A stretch of 64,000 nucleotides of DNA, taken from NCBI RefSeq assembly GCF_036924595.1, contig NZ_JAZHRV010000001.1:7839501-7903500 (forward strand), written 5' to 3'. A program made the position numbers and the translations under genes. Position 1 is the first letter of the stretch. Every line of letters starts with the position of its first letter. The notes under the pieces are model-generated. The model saw nothing but the letters and a program-made list of their open reading frames with translations. It did not search any database and was not told where the DNA came from. Origin of the DNA: Bradyrhizobium algeriense. GTDB taxonomy: Bacteria > Pseudomonadota > Alphaproteobacteria > Rhizobiales > Xanthobacteraceae. Positions 41,374 through 50,898 of the stretch are shown piece by piece.

Positions 41374-41776
41374 ACGTGTTCTCCCTGCAGATGCTGCTTG
41401 TCAGTGACACGATCGAGGCGGCTCCTCCGCCTCGAACTGCCGTAAATCAGCGATTCGATCATTCGAACTTCCGCGATATTCCCCGGACGCCGATGGCGGC
41501 GTAGGCATGACAGTTCCTCCACCATCTCGCCCTCCGCGTCGCTCTATGGCGAGCCGAAGACCATAGCTTCAAAGCCGTCTTGACCTTTGATCTCACCCAA
41601 GCGGCCGTCTCTGATCGGCCGCTTGTGGCGCAAAGCGGCCGGTCACGGCATGTCCGCTCCTGGCGGCAGAACGGACATGCCGCGACAGCGGGTCGAGTTC
41701 TCAGTTTGACCCAACGCGGAAGTCAGGCGCCTTCCGTCTTCATTGGCCACCGACGCGTGGAAACTTGCTGGCGCTC
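41374..41776. other. Repeat-rich intergenic region
   Basis: No gene is supported. 41613-41644 is a copy of the hairpin repeat (CGGCCGCTTGTGGCGCAAAG then CGGCC). 41648-41724 is a copy of the about 80-base dispersed repeat; it begins with the perfect inverted repeat GGCATGTCCG / CGGACATGCC and ends with CAGTTTGACCCAACGCGGAA. Confidence 0.6.
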
Positions 41777-42265
41777 TTACTCGGGGCAGCCATTGGACAG
41801 GCGGATGTTCTGAAGGCGAACGGTGTTCTGGCCTGGGATTAGAACAACCCGCTCGACTTCGAGAAGCTTGGCGTCGCGAAGGCTGAAGAGAAAGCGGACG
41901 CCCAGGTGCGCCGGCAAGCCCTCTGGAGATGGCGAGTCGCGGAACTGAACTCCGATATAATGCGGCACTATCGACTCGTCATGATACCAGGAGCCTGTGA
42001 TAAAAAGGCTGCGAAAGGAGCCACTCGAAACCAGCCTTAGTAAGCATGGTTGAACGCGGGTTTCCCCTCCAGAGGACAGGAAGTTCAGTTGCTGCAAGGT
42101 CCCCGCATCGGCTTCGGAGAAGGCAACGTGTAGGCGCGTTGTCTGATAGGCCGACGGAAGCTCCGGGATGACGCCATCCGCGTGGACGGAAAGGATACGA
42201 TCCTGGTGCGCAAATGCCGCGGTGGCGAGCACCATAAAAGCGACAAGAAGCGTGGTGCGTTTCAT
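41777..42265 (-). CDS. Secreted hypothetical protein
   Basis: This 162-residue protein has a signal peptide (KRTTLLVAFMVLATAAFAHQ). The mature domain (RILSVHADGVIPELPSAYQT, HVAFSEADAGTLQQLNFLSS, RFLFSLRDAKLLEVERVVLI) looks like a beta-rich periplasmic domain with two Cys. No family is recognised. ATG 42265 gives the signal peptide directly. It is flanked by repeats on one side and the IS1182 element on the other. Confidence 0.6.
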   Translation of the reverse strand: MKRTTLLVAFMVLATAAFAHQDRILSVHADGVIPELPSAYQTTRLHVAFSEADAGTLQQLNFLSSGGETRVQPCLLRLVSSGSFRSLFITGSWYHDESIVPHYIGVQFRDSPSPEGLPAHLGVRFLFSLRDAKLLEVERVVLIPGQNTVRLQNIRLSNGCPE

Positions 42266-42379
42266 TGGCTTGACATTCGATCACAGTTGCTGCGGCACGC
42301 GGGTTCGTCCGCGCGGCGCAATGCGGACTTCCTCTAGCACGAGACGTCTTATTTTGACGATCTCAGAGTCCGGAAATGG

Positions 42380-44077
42380 CCCAGGCTGTGTGAAAACGTT
42401 TTTCCGCCCCCAAAAAACTGCACGCAACCGGGGACGATCCGCGTCGACACGACGGTCTGAGCGTATTTTGCTGTATCGGGTCTGGAGTCAACCCGGGCGC
42501 AACCTCGGGATACGCTGAGCGGCCTGAACGGTCACACGATGCGTATAACAGCACGAGTTCTTCACGCCCGGATTGCCGCCAGGAGCGGCTTGATGCCGAC
42601 GATGTTCATTACGCGCGTGAGGTTGTAGGCGAGTACGTTCAGCGCCATTTCGGTCGCGACATTGGGCAACCGCTTCATTAGAAAGTGTGTCGCCCCCATC
42701 CGCATCTTCAGTGTGGCGAACGGATGCTCGACGGTTTCGCGGCGCACACGCATGGCTTGCGGGTTCTGATCGAGCCGCATCTGCGCGGCCTCGACGACGT
42801 GTTCGTGTTCCCAGCGTTTGATGCGGCGCTCGTTGGACGTTGTGCACTGATCCTTGAACGGGCATGTGCGGCACGCCTTCGTCAAGTAAATCCGCATTTT
42901 CTGGCCATCTTCATCAGCGGTGAAGTGGTGCGCCAGCTTCTCGCCGGCCGGGCAGCGATAGACATCGTCCTTGGCCAAATAGACAAAATCAGGTTTCCCA
43001 AAGCGGCCTGCCGACTTGGCTCCCGAGGTTTGCGGCTTGGGTAGCGTGACCGCGACCCCGGCCTGTTCGCATGCCAGAAGTTCCTCACCTTTAAAGTAGC
43101 CCCGATCCGCAACGACGTCCAAATGATCGCTGCGCAGCGCGGCTTTCGCTGCCTGCGCCATCGCCGCCAGTTGCGATCTATCGGTGCCGACGTTGGTGAC
43201 CTCGTGCGCGACAATCAGATGGTTCGTGGTGTCGACCGCACTTTGTACGTTGTAGGCGACCATGCCGGAGCCGCGCCCACTCGTTGCCATCGAGCGGCAA
43301 TCGGGATCGGTCAGCGATATCTGCTTGTCGGGCGAGGCGAGCAATGCCTTTTCAATCGCGGCCAGCCGTTTCACTTCTTCTTCGAGCTTCGCCAGCTTTT
43401 CCCTAAGCCGCGTCTTGGTCAGCAGCACCGTTTCCGACGGCTCTTCTCCTGCGGCAGTCTGACGGTCGGCGGTATCCAGTTGACTCATGTAGCGCGCCAC
43501 GCTCTCTTCGATCTGCTTCTGGCGGCGCTGGATCTTGCCTTGCGTGAAGTTGTTGTCGCGACTGTTCACGGCCTTGAACTTGCTGCCGTCGATGGCAACG
43601 CTGGCCTTCGTCAGCAGGCCCATCTTGCGGCACAACTCGACGAATTGCGCGCAAACCTTCTTGATCGCTGCGCCATTGTCCTTGCGGAAGTCGGCGATGG
43701 TTTTGTGATCCGGCGCGAGCCGTCCGGTCAGCCACATCACCTCGAGATTGCGGCGAGCCTCGCGCTCCAGCCGCCGGCTCGATTGCACCCGGTTGAGATA
43801 GCCGTAAATGTAGAGCTTGAGCATCGGCGAAGGATGGTACGCCGGCCGGCCGGTCGCCGCAGGATCAACGCCATCGAACCCGAGGTCGCGCAGTTCCAAC
43901 GCATCCACGAACACATCGACCGCGCGAATAGAATTGCTCTCGTCGACCCAATCATCGAGGCATTCCGGCAACAGCGTCGTCTGCTGGCGATCCGCCCCTT
44001 GAACGAAACCCCGCATCACTTCCCCCGTCGATTCAGCAAGAGAATCATAGCATCGACGGGGTTTTCACACAGCCTGG
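42380..44077. mobile_element. IS1182-family insertion sequence with 17-bp terminal inverted repeats
   Basis: Identical terminal inverted repeats CCAGGCTGTGTGAAAAC lie at 42380-42396 and, inverted, at 44061-44077. They bound about 1.7 kb with a single transposase gene on the minus strand. No clear target duplication was seen next to the ends, so the outermost few bases are uncertain. Confidence 0.85.
42562..44016 (-). CDS. IS1182-family transposase
   Basis: This 484-residue DDE transposase begins FVQGADRQQTTLLPECLDDW, then PMLKLYIYGYLNRVQSSRRL, KTIADFRKDNGAAIKKVCAQ and ASVAIDGSKFKAVNSRDNNF (first catalytic Asp). LDVVADRGYFKGEELLACEQ holds the second Asp, and RRETVEHPFATLKMRMG the Glu. A Cys cluster (KACRTCPFKDQC) precedes it. 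GGGGGA lies upstream of ATG 44016. The frame is intact and full length, so the element may be active. Confidence 0.92.
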   Translation of the reverse strand: MRGFVQGADRQQTTLLPECLDDWVDESNSIRAVDVFVDALELRDLGFDGVDPAATGRPAYHPSPMLKLYIYGYLNRVQSSRRLEREARRNLEVMWLTGRLAPDHKTIADFRKDNGAAIKKVCAQFVELCRKMGLLTKASVAIDGSKFKAVNSRDNNFTQGKIQRRQKQIEESVARYMSQLDTADRQTAAGEEPSETVLLTKTRLREKLAKLEEEVKRLAAIEKALLASPDKQISLTDPDCRSMATSGRGSGMVAYNVQSAVDTTNHLIVAHEVTNVGTDRSQLAAMAQAAKAALRSDHLDVVADRGYFKGEELLACEQAGVAVTLPKPQTSGAKSAGRFGKPDFVYLAKDDVYRCPAGEKLAHHFTADEDGQKMRIYLTKACRTCPFKDQCTTSNERRIKRWEHEHVVEAAQMRLDQNPQAMRVRRETVEHPFATLKMRMGATHFLMKRLPNVATEMALNVLAYNLTRVMNIVGIKPLLAAIRA

Positions 44078-44710
44078 ACCCGAAGCTGACCAACTTCGTC
44101 GGCTGCGGCTGGTCCGGTATTGAGGGCAGTCCGGACTTCGCATCAGCGATCCTTCGATCTCCGCTTGTGACCCCGAGGCGGACAGACCACCCGCGGCAAC
44201 TAATGCCCGCGGACGCAAGACTGAGATCGCACCTGTCTCAACCGTAATTTCAAGCGTTGCCGTCAGATTCCGCATGGAGATAGGTCAAGGCAACTGACGA
44301 TACACGCTGCACTTTCCAGACGACATGATGGCTGACGTCGGTCGCACTTGATGCTATCATGCCGCTCGCTCGGATCGTGCGGGTTATGCCTTCTTGCAGG
44401 TGTGTAAACCGTTCATCAGCCCTGTCTGACTCCGGTTCTACGAGAGAACGTCATGAACCGGCGATCGGAGCCACAATCTCCCACATACTTCGTCCGTCTG
44501 CGGCGAAGCGTCGTTAGAGCGGATCGCGTTGGCGTTCAGCGCCTGCGGGAAATTCGATAGCAGCAACGACAATGATACGCGTCCTACGTGCAAGCACGTC
44601 GTCTCCAACTCCGCGGCAGCTCGCGGCATAGGCGTGAGCCGGCGCTTGATCCAAGGAGGAATCAATGAGGCCCATCAACTTCAGCATAAGCGCGGCATCC
44701 CGCCGCAGCG
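44078..44710. other. Long gene-free interval
   Basis: About 630 bases without a recognisable gene. Near the end, AAGGAGGA precedes ATG 44665 (RPINFSISAASRR), which is in a different frame from the secreted protein starting at 44711. This may be the original start of that gene before a one-base change, or a short leader frame. Confidence 0.4.
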
Positions 44711-45232
44711 ATGACACTTGCGAAACCAACGCTGTTCGCAGGGGTACTCGTAGCGTTTGCCCCCGCGGTTGTCACGGGGCAGCCGATTGAAAAGAAAGGG
44801 ACTACGCCCTACGTGACACACTTCATTTTTAAGCCGTTGATGAGCATTGACATCGCTGGTCTCGGTACGGCCACCGCGCTGGAGGCGGTCGGGACGACCC
44901 AAAACATGAAGGGAGAGAAGACGCTGGACAAGATGTCGGCTCATTGCGCAGCGCTGAACGTTTCGTCCGGCGACAAGAAATACATTGACGGCGCCTGCGT
45001 GCTGGCCGACAGCGACGGTGACAAGATCTTCTTGACCTTCGATACCCGCGACCTCGATAAGTCGCAGCCGAAAATGGATTGTGGCACCCATATCATCACT
45101 GGCGGTACCGGGAAGTATAAGGGGATCACCGGGAGTGAGCCATTTGCCTGCATAAGCATGCCTGCGCCAGCTGGCCCCGGCGGCTATTTCGCGATGGACA
45201 TCCCGCATAACACGACGTGGGAAATCAAATAA
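44711..45232 (+). CDS. Secreted hypothetical protein (allergen/AOC-barrel-like size)
   Basis: This 173-residue protein has an N-terminal hydrophobic segment (LAKPTLFAGVLVAFAPAVVT) that looks like a signal peptide. The mature domain (TALEAVGTTQNMKGEKTLDK, MSAHCAALNVSSGDKKYIDG, KMDCGTHIITGGTGKYKGIT) resembles small periplasmic beta-barrel proteins, with Gly-rich GGTGKYKGITG and three Cys. The ribosome-binding site at ATG 44711 is poor, whereas a strong one precedes an out-of-frame ATG at 44665. A hairpin terminator follows 45 bases after the stop. Function unknown. Confidence 0.65.
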   Translation: MTLAKPTLFAGVLVAFAPAVVTGQPIEKKGTTPYVTHFIFKPLMSIDIAGLGTATALEAVGTTQNMKGEKTLDKMSAHCAALNVSSGDKKYIDGACVLADSDGDKIFLTFDTRDLDKSQPKMDCGTHIITGGTGKYKGITGSEPFACISMPAPAGPGGYFAMDIPHNTTWEIK

Positions 45233-45277
45233 GAACCTCGATGCCCCCTAGAACCGGGTGCACCAACACTTAACGAG

Positions 45278-45306
45278 AGCCCAGCCCAAAAAAAGCCGGG
45301 CTTTTC
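45278..45306 (+). terminator. Rho-independent terminator
   Basis: AGCCC and GGGCT arms around an A-rich loop (with additional GC pairing) are followed by TTTTCTT. It lies 45 bases after the secreted protein gene at 44711-45232. Confidence 0.7.
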
Positions 45307-45796
45307 TTCTGCTGATTTTTATCCCCGGGGGATCACCGGCGACGAATTGGTCTAAGCACACCCGCCAATTGATTTCCGCTCTAGGCCCTGAGCGCTTAGA
45401 CCATTGTCACGTCGACTGTCAGCGGTAGATTGGACATCGATGCGCGCTGGCCTCTCCCGCCTGCACGCAAGGGATTTGGCTCGCCATGTCTTATCATTCA
45501 TGGCCGACGTCAATTGAATTACTGACTGTCTGAGATGTCCCGTTTGTCTGCCGGCCGCCCGTTTATCGGCGTCCGGTCCTCTGGACGTTCATGCCTTGAC
45601 CATACCGCGCGCTGTTCCATGTGCTCACTTGAACGGCACGATGCTCGGTTGGAGCCGGTGCAAGTTGAAGCCTAAGGCTGCCAGGAGCGGACAAACCGAT
45701 AGATGTGAAACGGCGCACATGTGTTGCGAGCGGATTGGACTAAGATTAATGCTGGAAGTCGTGGTGCGAATATCCCTGTTTTCTAGGGAGCTTGCC
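45307..45796. other. Gene-free interval
   Basis: About 490 bases after the terminator at 45278-45306. No gene, RNA or convincing repeat was found; short open frames here lack ribosome-binding sites and family resemblance. Confidence 0.4.
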
Positions 45797-45919
45797 ATGA
45801 ACAAACGGTTCATCGCACGAGGCGCAGCTGCGTTCGAAATGGCAAATGCCACAGCCAGGAAGCTTCCCAATTGCATTAGCCCGGAATTGCTGGAGCCAAG
45901 GAGCAATGTCGCGCTCTGA
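45797..45919 (+). CDS. Possible small protein
   Basis: This 40-codon frame (NKRFIARGAAAFEMANATAR, then KLPNCISPELLEPRSNVAL) has GGGAGC 6 bases before ATG 45797. It lies 65 bases upstream of the large cyclase gene. Apart from the ribosome-binding site nothing supports it, so it may be a leader frame or spurious. Confidence 0.3.
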   Translation: MNKRFIARGAAAFEMANATARKLPNCISPELLEPRSNVAL

Positions 45920-45984
45920 AGGTTCACTCTTAGAGGGAAAACCGATGAGAGCTCATGTAGATCAGCAATTGGATCGGGTGCGAC

Positions 45985-48900
45985 ATGGATTGCCCGAGCT
46001 GCGGCAGAGTCAACCCAGCGGATAACAAGGTCTGCGGCGACTGCGGTGCTCCGCTATTGTTGCGCTGCCATGCGTGCGGAGCCGACAACCCGTTGGGTAA
46101 AAAGTACTGTGGCGACTGCGGCGCAGCGCTCATGCCGACGGGAGCTGCGCGAGTATCGGCAGCGGCCCGAGTGTCGACGTCCACCGTGGTGCGGGCCACG
46201 GAGCCCCCTACTTTCTCATCCGCGCCAGGCTCTTCCGCCGAGCGCCGCCAACTCACGGTGATGTTCTGCGATCTCGTCGGTTCGACGGCGCTTGCGACAA
46301 AGCTCGACCCGGAAGATCTCCGGGAGGTCATCGCCGAATACCGCGATGGCGTGGCGGCCATCGTTCGCAAGTACGGTGGCACCATCAGCCGCTACATCGG
46401 CGATGGTATGTTGATCCTGTTCGGTCATCCATCAGCGCGCGAGGACGATCCCGAGAGCGCGGTGCGCGCCGCGCTTGAGATTGCCGCAGCCCGGCACGCG
46501 CCGGGCGCCCCACCGGATATTGAGCTGCGAGTTCGCCTCGGGCTCGCGACTGGTCTCGTTATCGTGGGGGACCTCATCGGCAGTGAGGCCGCCGAGCCGC
46601 AGGCCGTGCTCGGCGAAACGCCGAACCTGGCCGCCCGACTGCAAGCGCTCGCCGAGCCCGACGGCGTGGTAATCGCCGAGGACACGCGGCGGCTCATCGG
46701 CGGGCTCTTTGATTACGAGGATCTCGGCGTGGTGCCGCTGAAGGGCTTCGCAGCGCCGGTGCGCGCCTGGCGGGTGCTGCGCGAGGGAAAGGCGGAAAGC
46801 CGCTTCGAGGCATTCCACGCGGCAGCGCTCACGCCGTTGGTTGGGCGCGAGGAGGAGCTCGAACTGCTGGTGCAGCATTGGCAGCGTGCCAGGACGGGCA
46901 CTGGCCAGGTAGTGTTGCTGGTGGGGGAGCCGGGGATTGGCAAATCGCGCCTCGTCGCGGCTCTCCAGGAGCGCATTGCGGGCGAGCCACACACCCGCTT
47001 GCGTTATTTCTGCTCGCCGCATCATCAGGACAGCGCGCTGTATCCCTTCATTGCTCAGCTGCAGCGCACCGTCGATTTCGAGCGTGACGACACGCCGGAG
47101 CACAGGCTCGACAAGCTGCAAGCGGTGCTATCCCCGGCATTGCCGCCCGACGAGGACATCGCAATCCTCGCCGAGCTGCTATCGATCCCGACCGGCAAGC
47201 GATTTCCGCCGATTGCCCTTACGCCACAGCGAAAGAAAGAGAAGACCTTCGATGCCCTGTTTCGGCAGCTTGGGGGTCTGGCCCGGCGACATCCAATCAT
47301 GATGGTCTTCGAGGACGCGCAATGGATCGATCCGAGCTCGCGCGAATTGCTGGACCGGACCATCGATCGGGAGACGGCACTGCCGGTGCTGTCACTGATC
47401 ACTTTCCGTCCCGAGTTTCAGTCCGGATGGACCGGAAAATCGCATGTCAGCACGTTGGTTCTGAACCGTCTTGATCATACGGCGGGCGCCGCGCTGATCC
47501 GGAGCATGACTGGCGACCGGGGACTGCCGCCCGAGCTCGTCACTGAGATCGCCGAGCGAACGGACGGGGTGCCGCTGTTCGTCGAGGAACTGACCAAGGC
47601 TGTGCTCGAAGCGGGTGCTGCCGGGGTCGAGCGCGCCATCTCCACTGCGCCGCTCCCGGGGCTCGCGGTCCCGCCCACCTTGCACGCTTCGCTGATGGCG
47701 AGGCTCGACCATATCGGCAAGGTCGCCAAGGAGGTCGCACAAGTCGGCGCGGCCATCGGCCGGGAGTTCTCCTACGATCTGCTCGCCGCCGCCGCGCGGC
47801 GGAGCGAGAACGAGCTGCGATCAGCGTTAGACCGCCTGATAGATACCGGGTTGGTGTTTCGGCGCGGCGAACCACCCGAGGCCAGTTTCCTCTTTAAACA
47901 CGCGTTGGTGCAGGACGCGGCATACGGCACGCTGCTGCGCGGCCAGCGTCGTGAGCTGCACGCCCGAATCGCTGGCGCGCTGGAGGAGAAGCTCGCGACA
48001 ACGGCCGAAGCGCAACCCGAGATCCTCGCGCATCATTTTGGAAATGCCGGTCTGATCGAGAAGGCGGTTTCCTATTGGCAGGAGGCCGGCGAACGTTCCA
48101 AAGCGCGCTCAGCCACGGCAGAAGCGATCAGACAAATGCGAAAGGCGCTCGATCTGTTGTCCCATCTACCGGACACCGCCGAGAGCCAGCGCACCGAACT
48201 CCAGCTTCAGCTCGCAATCGGCGGCGCGCTGATCGCCGCGAAGGGCCATGCGGCCGAAGAGACCGGAAAGTCCTACGCGCGGGCGCGTCGTCTCTGCGAG
48301 TTGCTGAACGACACGCCAAATCTGCTCAAGACGTTGTGGGGCGAATTCGTTCATCACCACGTGCGCGCCGAGACGAAACTATCGCATCGCGCCGCCGAAG
48401 AACTGCTCGAGTTGGCCGGACGACAAAACGACAGGGCCGCCTTAGTCGCCGGTCATCGGGCGGTCGGCGATAGCTGGCTGCATCGCGGAGAGTTGCGTTT
48501 GGCGCGCGCACATCTCGAGCAGGGGCTCGCACTTTACGACCCCACGCAGCATCGATCTCTGACGCTTCTGTTCGCCGAGAATGCCCGCGTGGCGACGCTC
48601 TCCTTCCTATCGCTGACGCTTGGGCTTCTAGGTTTCTTCGATCAGGCCCGGGCGCAGAGCAGGGAAGCCCTGGCAGAGGCGCGCGAGCTGTCGCACCCCA
48701 TCAGCCTCGCATTCGCGTTAAGCGTCGCCTGCCGGCTGTATTTCGTGCTCGACGATCCACGGACTGTGCGCCTGCTCGCGGATGAGCTCATCGCGCTTAC
48801 TACCGAGCAGGGCTTTGCCTTCTTTCTCGCGATGGGAACCGCGTATCGCGGCTGGACCATGGTCGAGGCCGGGGAATCCGACGCCGGGACCGATCTGCTG

Positions 48901-49353
48901 CGGCTCGGGATCGAGAGATTCCAAGCATCCGGCGCGGCGTGGACACTTCCGTTCTACCTCGCGCAGCTTGCCACGGCGCACGTGAAGACGGGAGCGCCCG
49001 AAGACGGGCTCGGCCGACTAATTGAGGCGTTGTCTCTGACCGAGAAATCGGGCGTGCGATGGTTCGAGGCGGAACTGCGATGCCGTCGAGGCCAACTGCT
49101 GCGGACCACCCGCCAAAACGCCGAGGCCGAGGCGGAGGCCAACTTTCGCCATGCCATCGCGATCGCGCGGCAGCAGGAGGCGAAGCTTTGGGAACTCCGC
49201 TCCGCCATAAGCCTCGCCCGGCTCTGGTGCGACCAGGACAAGCGCGATGAAGCACGCGGTCTCCTCGCGCAGGTCTATGGCTGGTTCACCGAGGGCTTCG
49301 ATACACCCGACTTGAAAAATGCGGGAGCCTTACTCGACGAACTAAGCGCATAG
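45985..49353 (+). CDS. Adenylate/guanylate cyclase-AAA-TPR signalling protein with N-terminal zinc ribbons
   Basis: This 1122-residue soluble protein starts with two zinc-ribbon halves (CPSCGRVNPADNKVCGDCG and CHACGADNPLGKKYCGDCG). A class III cyclase domain is at about 88-260: LTVMFCDLVGST with metal Asp96 and ISRYIGDGMLILFG with Asp140. An AAA/STAND ATPase with Walker A GEPGIGKSR (about 314-322) and Walker B MMVFEDAQWID follows. The last 450 residues are TPR-like helices (ARRLCELLNDTPNLLKTLWG, AHLEQGLALYD). The layout is a known multi-domain class in rhizobia and mycobacteria, thought to sense a ligand through the TPR part. It stands alone. Confidence 0.9.
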   Translation: MDCPSCGRVNPADNKVCGDCGAPLLLRCHACGADNPLGKKYCGDCGAALMPTGAARVSAAARVSTSTVVRATEPPTFSSAPGSSAERRQLTVMFCDLVGSTALATKLDPEDLREVIAEYRDGVAAIVRKYGGTISRYIGDGMLILFGHPSAREDDPESAVRAALEIAAARHAPGAPPDIELRVRLGLATGLVIVGDLIGSEAAEPQAVLGETPNLAARLQALAEPDGVVIAEDTRRLIGGLFDYEDLGVVPLKGFAAPVRAWRVLREGKAESRFEAFHAAALTPLVGREEELELLVQHWQRARTGTGQVVLLVGEPGIGKSRLVAALQERIAGEPHTRLRYFCSPHHQDSALYPFIAQLQRTVDFERDDTPEHRLDKLQAVLSPALPPDEDIAILAELLSIPTGKRFPPIALTPQRKKEKTFDALFRQLGGLARRHPIMMVFEDAQWIDPSSRELLDRTIDRETALPVLSLITFRPEFQSGWTGKSHVSTLVLNRLDHTAGAALIRSMTGDRGLPPELVTEIAERTDGVPLFVEELTKAVLEAGAAGVERAISTAPLPGLAVPPTLHASLMARLDHIGKVAKEVAQVGAAIGREFSYDLLAAAARRSENELRSALDRLIDTGLVFRRGEPPEASFLFKHALVQDAAYGTLLRGQRRELHARIAGALEEKLATTAEAQPEILAHHFGNAGLIEKAVSYWQEAGERSKARSATAEAIRQMRKALDLLSHLPDTAESQRTELQLQLAIGGALIAAKGHAAEETGKSYARARRLCELLNDTPNLLKTLWGEFVHHHVRAETKLSHRAAEELLELAGRQNDRAALVAGHRAVGDSWLHRGELRLARAHLEQGLALYDPTQHRSLTLLFAENARVATLSFLSLTLGLLGFFDQARAQSREALAEARELSHPISLAFALSVACRLYFVLDDPRTVRLLADELIALTTEQGFAFFLAMGTAYRGWTMVEAGESDAGTDLLRLGIERFQASGAAWTLPFYLAQLATAHVKTGAPEDGLGRLIEALSLTEKSGVRWFEAELRCRRGQLLRTTRQNAEAEAEANFRHAIAIARQQEAKLWELRSAISLARLWCDQDKRDEARGLLAQVYGWFTEGFDTPDLKNAGALLDELSA

Positions 49354-49413
49354 AAGTCGAAGCCCGGCTGATCGTCATTGCCAGCCCGAATTCCGACTGC
49401 CTTGAAGCACATT

Positions 49414-49489
49414 GGATGTCCTCTTTTTGCGGAAGAGCGGACCTGCTTCCTGCAGAGGCCGACTTCCGAGTCTGACCCAACTGAGACAT
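49414..49489. repeat. Dispersed about 80-base repeat, copy
   Basis: It begins GGATGTCCTCTTTTTGCGGA, continues AGAGCGGACC, and ends CCGAGTCTGACCCAACTGAG then ACAT. The same start and end blocks are found at 41650, 56221, 57001 and 60093. Confidence 0.6.
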
Positions 49490-49580
49490 TGGCCGTCCAC
49501 TGCGCAACGGTTTTGAAGCCGGTTTCAGCCCTATCCGAATATTCGTTTTAGCCGCTAAGGCTGGTGGAAGGGCGGCGCGC

Positions 49581-50429
49581 TCAACGTTTCGGGTTGCGCC
49601 CGCGGATGTTGTCAAAGCCTTGCTTGATTGCGGCGAAGCGCGCTTCGATCATCGGCTCAAATTCGAGATCGGTGAAGATATATGGCCAGTCCTTTTCGAC
49701 GCCTTCGCGGACGAGTTCACCGGCATAGATCGGATCTATGCCCTGAGAGACGCGTTCCCGGATCATATTGATCTGCTCGGCAAGTGGGCCCGAAGTCGGC
49801 AAGGCACGGACCTCCCCCTCGAAGCGCATAGGGAGATTGCGTCTTGAGTTCATGATTTGAGTGCGGATGAACCCTGGACACAGCACCGATACGCCAATCC
49901 CGCGGGGCGCGAGTTCACGCCGCAGGCCCTCTGACAGCGCGACAACACCATACTTGGAAACGTTGTATGCATTGCTCTGCCCCGAAATGAGGCCAGCGAT
50001 CGAGGCTGTGGAGACGATGTGTCCACCCTCGCCATGCTGCTCGATCAACGGCCCGAAAATCTCGATCCCCCAAATGGTCGCCATCAGGTTGACGCCCAAG
50101 GTCCAGTCCCACGACGCCTCGGTCCAGGTGCCATAAGGCCCACCGCCGCCGACGCCCGCGTTGTTGACGAGGATATGCACCTTGCCGTAGCGGGCAGTCG
50201 TGGCTTCGGCGGCCGCCACGAGTTCGGCTTTGAGTGAAACGTCCGCCTTCACGCCGTCGACATCGACGTTGGTGAGCCTCAGTTGCTTGAGCGCTGCGGA
50301 CAGAGCCGCTTCTTCAATGTCGCAAAGCATGACTTTCGCTCCCGCTTGGGCGAAGGCGGTCGCGATCCCCAGTCCAATGCCTGACGCTGCACCGGTCACG
50401 AACACAGTCTTTCCAGCGAGTTCCTTCAT
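49581..50429 (-). CDS. SDR-family oxidoreductase
   Basis: This short-chain dehydrogenase of about 282 residues has TGAASGIGLGIA, NNAGVGGGGPYG, the catalytic Ser in VSTASIAG, YNVSKYG (Tyr-x-x-x-Lys) and a long C-terminal segment. GGGGGAG lies 7 bases before ATG 50429; ATG 50435 is also in frame. It is similar in layout to classical SDRs acting on lipids or aromatic ketones, but the substrate cannot be told. It has no operon partner; dispersed repeats flank it on both sides. Confidence 0.88.
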   Translation of the reverse strand: MKELAGKTVFVTGAASGIGLGIATAFAQAGAKVMLCDIEEAALSAALKQLRLTNVDVDGVKADVSLKAELVAAAEATTARYGKVHILVNNAGVGGGGPYGTWTEASWDWTLGVNLMATIWGIEIFGPLIEQHGEGGHIVSTASIAGLISGQSNAYNVSKYGVVALSEGLRRELAPRGIGVSVLCPGFIRTQIMNSRRNLPMRFEGEVRALPTSGPLAEQINMIRERVSQGIDPIYAGELVREGVEKDWPYIFTDLEFEPMIEARFAAIKQGFDNIRGRNPKR

Positions 50430-50572
50430 GCGCATTCTCCCCCGTGCAAGCGGACACCCTCGCCCCCAAACGCCAAGTGTCCTCGGACGCCATATGACCG
50501 CGTTTTCGAGCGATTGGAAAGCGTGCCGGATATCCGTTCGTGGCACGAACCGGACCAACGAGACCGGTCTGT

Positions 50573-50646
50573 TGATGTCCGTTGTTCGAGGTAGGCCGGA
50601 AATGGCAGGCAGAGGTCAAACGACGCAATTGACCCTAAGCGGTCCT
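50573..50646. repeat. Dispersed repeat, divergent copy
   Basis: TGATGTCCGTTGTTCGAGGT at the start and GACGCAATTGACCCTAAGCG at the end resemble the dispersed about 80-base repeat, with the middle part more diverged. It lies upstream of the SDR gene at 49581-50429. The rest of 50430-50898 holds no gene. Confidence 0.45.
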
Positions 50647-50898
50647 CTGCGCCTTCCGTCAATCGAGCGCCGAGGCGATGCCCTACAATCCACTAAGGCC
50701 CGCAAGGGCGCTCCCCCAAATGGTTTGGGAACCGGGCCCGACATAGGCGGCTGGGCGCTCGAGGTCACTCGCACGCTCAATTTTATATGGCCGCCGCTCA
50801 TTGACTGCCCTAATGTTACGAACCTTTGGCGCGTCGTTGGAACGCGTGTCGATCGCGGCGCGCAGGGCTTTTAGTCAACCATGCCAGGGAGGACTTCC

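Noticed and set aside
43123..44247. A 374-residue plus-strand open frame
   Set aside because: It is antisense to the IS1182 transposase and has no family resemblance.
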